6,093 nt of DNA from an archaeon (GTDB lineage Archaea; Iainarchaeota; Iainarchaeia; CSSED10-239): NCBI GenBank assembly GCA_029563035.1, contig JAKQTP010000278.1, forward strand, positions 1 through 6,093. The letters are read 5' to 3'. The position numbers and the translations under genes are program-made. Shown in pieces: positions 4,985-6,093 of the stretch. Position 1 is the first letter of the stretch. Each line of letters opens with the position of its first letter. The notes under the pieces were generated by a model. It saw nothing but the letters and a program-made list of their open reading frames with translations. It had not been told where the DNA came from and made no database searches.

Positions 4985-5775
4985 AAAGAATAGAATTTAA
5001 AGGTAAAGAATACCAATGTCCAGAGAGTTGGAAAGACATCTCTCTAAAAACTCAAATTTTGGCACATAATTTAAGCCAGAATGAAAAATATGTGAAAGCA
5101 ATAGGTGTGCTTAGTGCATATACACAAATCCCTGTAGAGGACTTAAAAAGGGCAGAAAAGCCATTGTTGATGGAAACAATGAAACATCTTGCATTTATTA
5201 ACACTCCAATAAGTGACGAGCCATTATTTGAGTTTGAATATAAAGGAGAAAAATATAATATACTGGAAAGCATGACAAAAAATCAGTTTCAAGATTATGT
5301 ATCATTGCAAACAGTTGCACAAATGTATAAAGATGATAATTGGAAACAGCTATCATATATCATTGCAATCATGGCAAAGAAACAAGGAGAAACACTTGAT
5401 GACTATGACATTGAAGAAAGAGCAAAGTATTTTGAAGACGTAGATATAGAGACATTAACGAGGGTGTCTGCTTTTTTTTTAAAGAGCAAAAAAGCATTGA
5501 ATCTAATTACAGTATTTTCTTCTCCCCAAGTACAAGCACTCTTAGTGGAAGACAAATTAAACGAGTTAAAGAATATACAAAGCAAATTGAAAGCGCAGCG
5601 TGGTGGCAATTTGCTAATCAGATTGTGGATTTTCGTTTCGAAGCATTGGCTGCGCTTTTACATGCGCCAGTGGGAGAAGTCTTACAATTCGCAGCACTCA
5701 AAAAAGCCAAAGAAGACATGGAAAGAGATTTGGAAAGGATTGCGATTGAAGAAGCAAAAAATAGACACTAAGTAG
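4981..5775 (+). CDS. Tail-assembly-chaperone-like protein, zero-frame product
   Basis: The zero frame gives 264 residues, coupled to TerL by an ATGA overlap. It opens with EFKGKEYQCPESWKDISL, the Pro-x-Ser-Trp-x-Asp/Glu-x-Ser/Thr-Leu start I associate with Bacteroidota phage proteins of tail-chaperone type. A second, weaker copy of the FxYKGEKY element follows near residue 86, and a TRVSAFFL segment lies at about residues 160-167. After about residue 205 the zero frame becomes unlike the rest: rich in Trp, Arg and Lys, with GC-ending codons (CGC, CTG, TCG) rare elsewhere, while the -1 frame looks protein-like. I infer that many ribosomes shift frame at the T run near 5475 (separate entries). 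Tail chaperones bind the tape-measure protein during tail assembly, but no tape measure is visible here, so the functional label is tentative. Confidence 0.6.
   Translation: MKRIEFKGKEYQCPESWKDISLKTQILAHNLSQNEKYVKAIGVLSAYTQIPVEDLKRAEKPLLMETMKHLAFINTPISDEPLFEFEYKGEKYNILESMTKNQFQDYVSLQTVAQMYKDDNWKQLSYIIAIMAKKQGETLDDYDIEERAKYFEDVDIETLTRVSAFFLKSKKALNLITVFSSPQVQALLVEDKLNELKNIQSKLKAQRGGNLLIRLWIFVSKHWLRFYMRQWEKSYNSQHSKKPKKTWKEIWKGLRLKKQKIDTK
5460..5464 (+). promoter_or_regulatory. Internal Shine-Dalgarno-like element upstream of the slippery run
   Basis: GAGGG at 5460-5464 lies inside the 4981 gene, 10 nt before the T TTT TTA heptamer. In bacterial frameshift sites such as dnaX, a purine-rich SD-like element about 10 nt upstream stimulates -1 slippage by pairing with 16S rRNA. 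A G-rich patch is uncommon in this AT-rich window. Many Bacteroidota ribosomes make little use of SD pairing, which weakens the inference. Confidence 0.35.
5472..5481 (+). promoter_or_regulatory. Candidate -1 ribosomal frameshift site (T9 then A; heptamer T TTT TTA)
   Basis: In the reading frame of the 4981 gene the bases are GCT TTT TTT TTA AAG, so 5475-5481 form the canonical X XXY YYZ heptamer T TTT TTA (5472-5478, T TTT TTT, would also slip). Moving back one base enters a frame that is open until 5771. The site precedes the point where the zero frame stops looking like protein. No strong RNA stem is obvious just downstream. A homopolymer sequencing error (one T too few) is the main alternative explanation. 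Confidence 0.6.
5481..5771 (+). CDS. -1 frame extension of the 4981 gene (shifted C-terminal domain)
   Basis: The -1 frame is open from 5436 (preceded by TGA at 5433-5435) to TAA at 5769-5771. It has no ATG before 5718, so independent translation from a normal start is unlikely. From about 5574 it reads YTKQIESAAWWQFANQIVD, then FRFEALAALLHAPVGEVLQF, then a charged helix, AALKKAKEDMERDLER, ending EEAKNRH. This looks like a real helical domain. By my count 26 of the 58 codons from 5595 begin with G, as coding frames tend to, against 8 of 60 in the zero frame. Shifting at 5481 would give about 167 shared residues plus 96 new ones. This layout recalls lambda gpGT, where the extension binds the tail tube while the shared part binds the tape measure. 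The exact shift point is uncertain anywhere between 5436 and about 5595. Confidence 0.6.
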   Translation, partial: KEQKSIESNYSIFFSPSTSTLSGRQIKRVKEYTKQIESAAWWQFANQIVDFRFEALAALLHAPVGEVLQFAALKKAKEDMERDLERIAIEEAKNRH

Positions 5776-5899
5776 TTATATATATGATTCAGTAGTTTAT
5801 TTATCGAAAAAGCCATTTTTGTTATTTAGTTTTTCTGTGTGTGGGGCAATCGCACCCCACACTTTTTTTATGTGGGTAGTTATATTGAAAAGCAATATT
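5776..5899 (+). other. 124-bp intergenic region containing the terminator, no gene seen
   Basis: Apart from the terminator, this gap holds AT-rich sequence with no credible reading frame. GTAGTTATAT occurs twice (5772-5781 and 5876-5885), flanking the hairpin. TATTTATC at about 5798-5805 weakly recalls the motif of the two earlier gaps. I see no convincing TTTG / TAnnTTTG promoter pair for the gene starting at 5900. Confidence 0.5.
5839..5869 (+). terminator. Rho-independent terminator after the 4981 gene
   Basis: GTGTGGGG (5839-5846) pairs perfectly with CCCCACAC (5855-5862) over an 8-base loop and is followed directly by seven T (5863-5869). This is a textbook intrinsic terminator, and it closes the operon running through the terminase genes. 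A third G-rich segment downstream (TGTGGG, 5871-5876) could compete for the C-rich arm. Confidence 0.9.
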
Positions 5900-6093
5900 A
5901 TGACTATTTATGAATTAATTAGCGAAATTCAGACACTCGCATTGCAACACAAACAATTGGTAGCAGCACAGTGTGGAAACACATTCGATGTAGCAACAAG
6001 CAAGTCCAGTGAAACATACCCAGCACTATGGATAGAATTACCAATACTCACAAGATATGTTGACAGGAGAAAAAAGACACATTCTTTTGCACT
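5900..6093 (+). CDS. Probable phage tail or neck protein, N-terminal part (runs off the window)
   Basis: An ATG at 5900 opens a frame with no stop through the last base, giving 64 complete codons. The start MTIYELISEIQTLALQHKQL is a helix. After it come FDVATSKSSETYPALWIELP and then a basic turn with RRKKTHSFA. The layout (N-terminal helix, then an Asp-rich turn, then YPALW-type strand, then a strand ending in an aromatic) resembles small phage proteins in Bacteroidota genomes that lie near tail-completion or tail-terminator genes; I rate this as a resemblance, not an identification. It lies after a strong terminator, so it should have its own promoter or depend on read-through. The C-terminal part is outside the window. 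Confidence 0.65.
   Translation, partial: MTIYELISEIQTLALQHKQLVAAQCGNTFDVATSKSSETYPALWIELPILTRYVDRRKKTHSFA

Noticed and set aside
5487..5494. A-run (CAAAAAAG) as an alternative slippery site
   Set aside because: Its phase gives C AAA AAA in the reading frame, which does not allow clean re-pairing in the -1 frame; T TTT TTA is far better.
5052..5609. Minus-strand frames opposite the 4981 gene
   Set aside because: No protein-like pattern, and the plus strand is coding here.
5772..5885. GTAGTTATAT repeat flanking the terminator as a mobile-element target duplication
   Set aside because: Only 10 AT-rich bases, with nothing resembling a mobile element between the copies.
1..6093. tRNA genes, CRISPR array, insertion sequence or attachment site
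   Set aside because: I saw no cloverleaf-like segments, regularly spaced repeats, transposase motifs or terminal repeats; the only repeats are inside the 2376 gene and short AT-rich ones.

Overview
The window looks like the packaging end of a tailed double-stranded DNA phage, or a prophage, of a Bacteroidota host. It is strongly AT-rich, and every gene I can support lies on the plus strand. Genes are packed closely or overlap. Most start codons follow A/T-rich leaders rather than a clear GGAGG, which is usual in Bacteroidota. The small proteins also resemble types common in phages of that phylum. No integrase, tRNA or host gene is visible, so lytic phage and prophage cannot be told apart.

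Layout: (1) 2-223, the C-terminal end of an unidentified gene. (2) A 58-bp gap with a promoter-like element. (3) 282-2711, small genes: a membrane protein with a CxxC-x-x-W loop, a sigma-70-like regulator, a small cysteine-motif protein, an acidic protein with an AT-hook-like tail, two unknowns and a protein made of six 15-residue repeats. (4) A second gap (2712-2753) carrying a motif similar to the first gap. (5) 2754-4984, a packaging module: small terminase, a small unknown protein and a complete large terminase. (6) 4981-5775, a gene coupled to the large terminase that looks like a tail-assembly-chaperone-type protein. (7) A rho-independent terminator near 5839-5869. (8) 5900 to the window end, the start of a probable virion (tail or neck) gene.

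The most interesting signal is in the 4981 gene. A run of nine T at 5472-5480 followed by A gives the heptamer T TTT TTA in frame, the same slippery type as HIV-1 gag-pol. A GAGGG element sits about 10 nt upstream. The -1 frame is open from 5436 to the stop at 5769-5771. Its last ~58 codons look much more protein-like than the zero frame, yet it has no ATG before 5718. This suggests a programmed -1 frameshift giving a fused protein, comparable in design to lambda gpG/gpGT. An unusual detail is that both frames stay open to almost the same point, so the two products would be nearly equal in length (264 and about 263 residues).

As a working picture, the small terminase recognises phage DNA and recruits the large terminase, which pumps and cuts it. 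The coupled downstream gene and the gene after the terminator probably begin the virion-assembly genes. The sigma-like protein upstream may direct expression of part of the phage genome.
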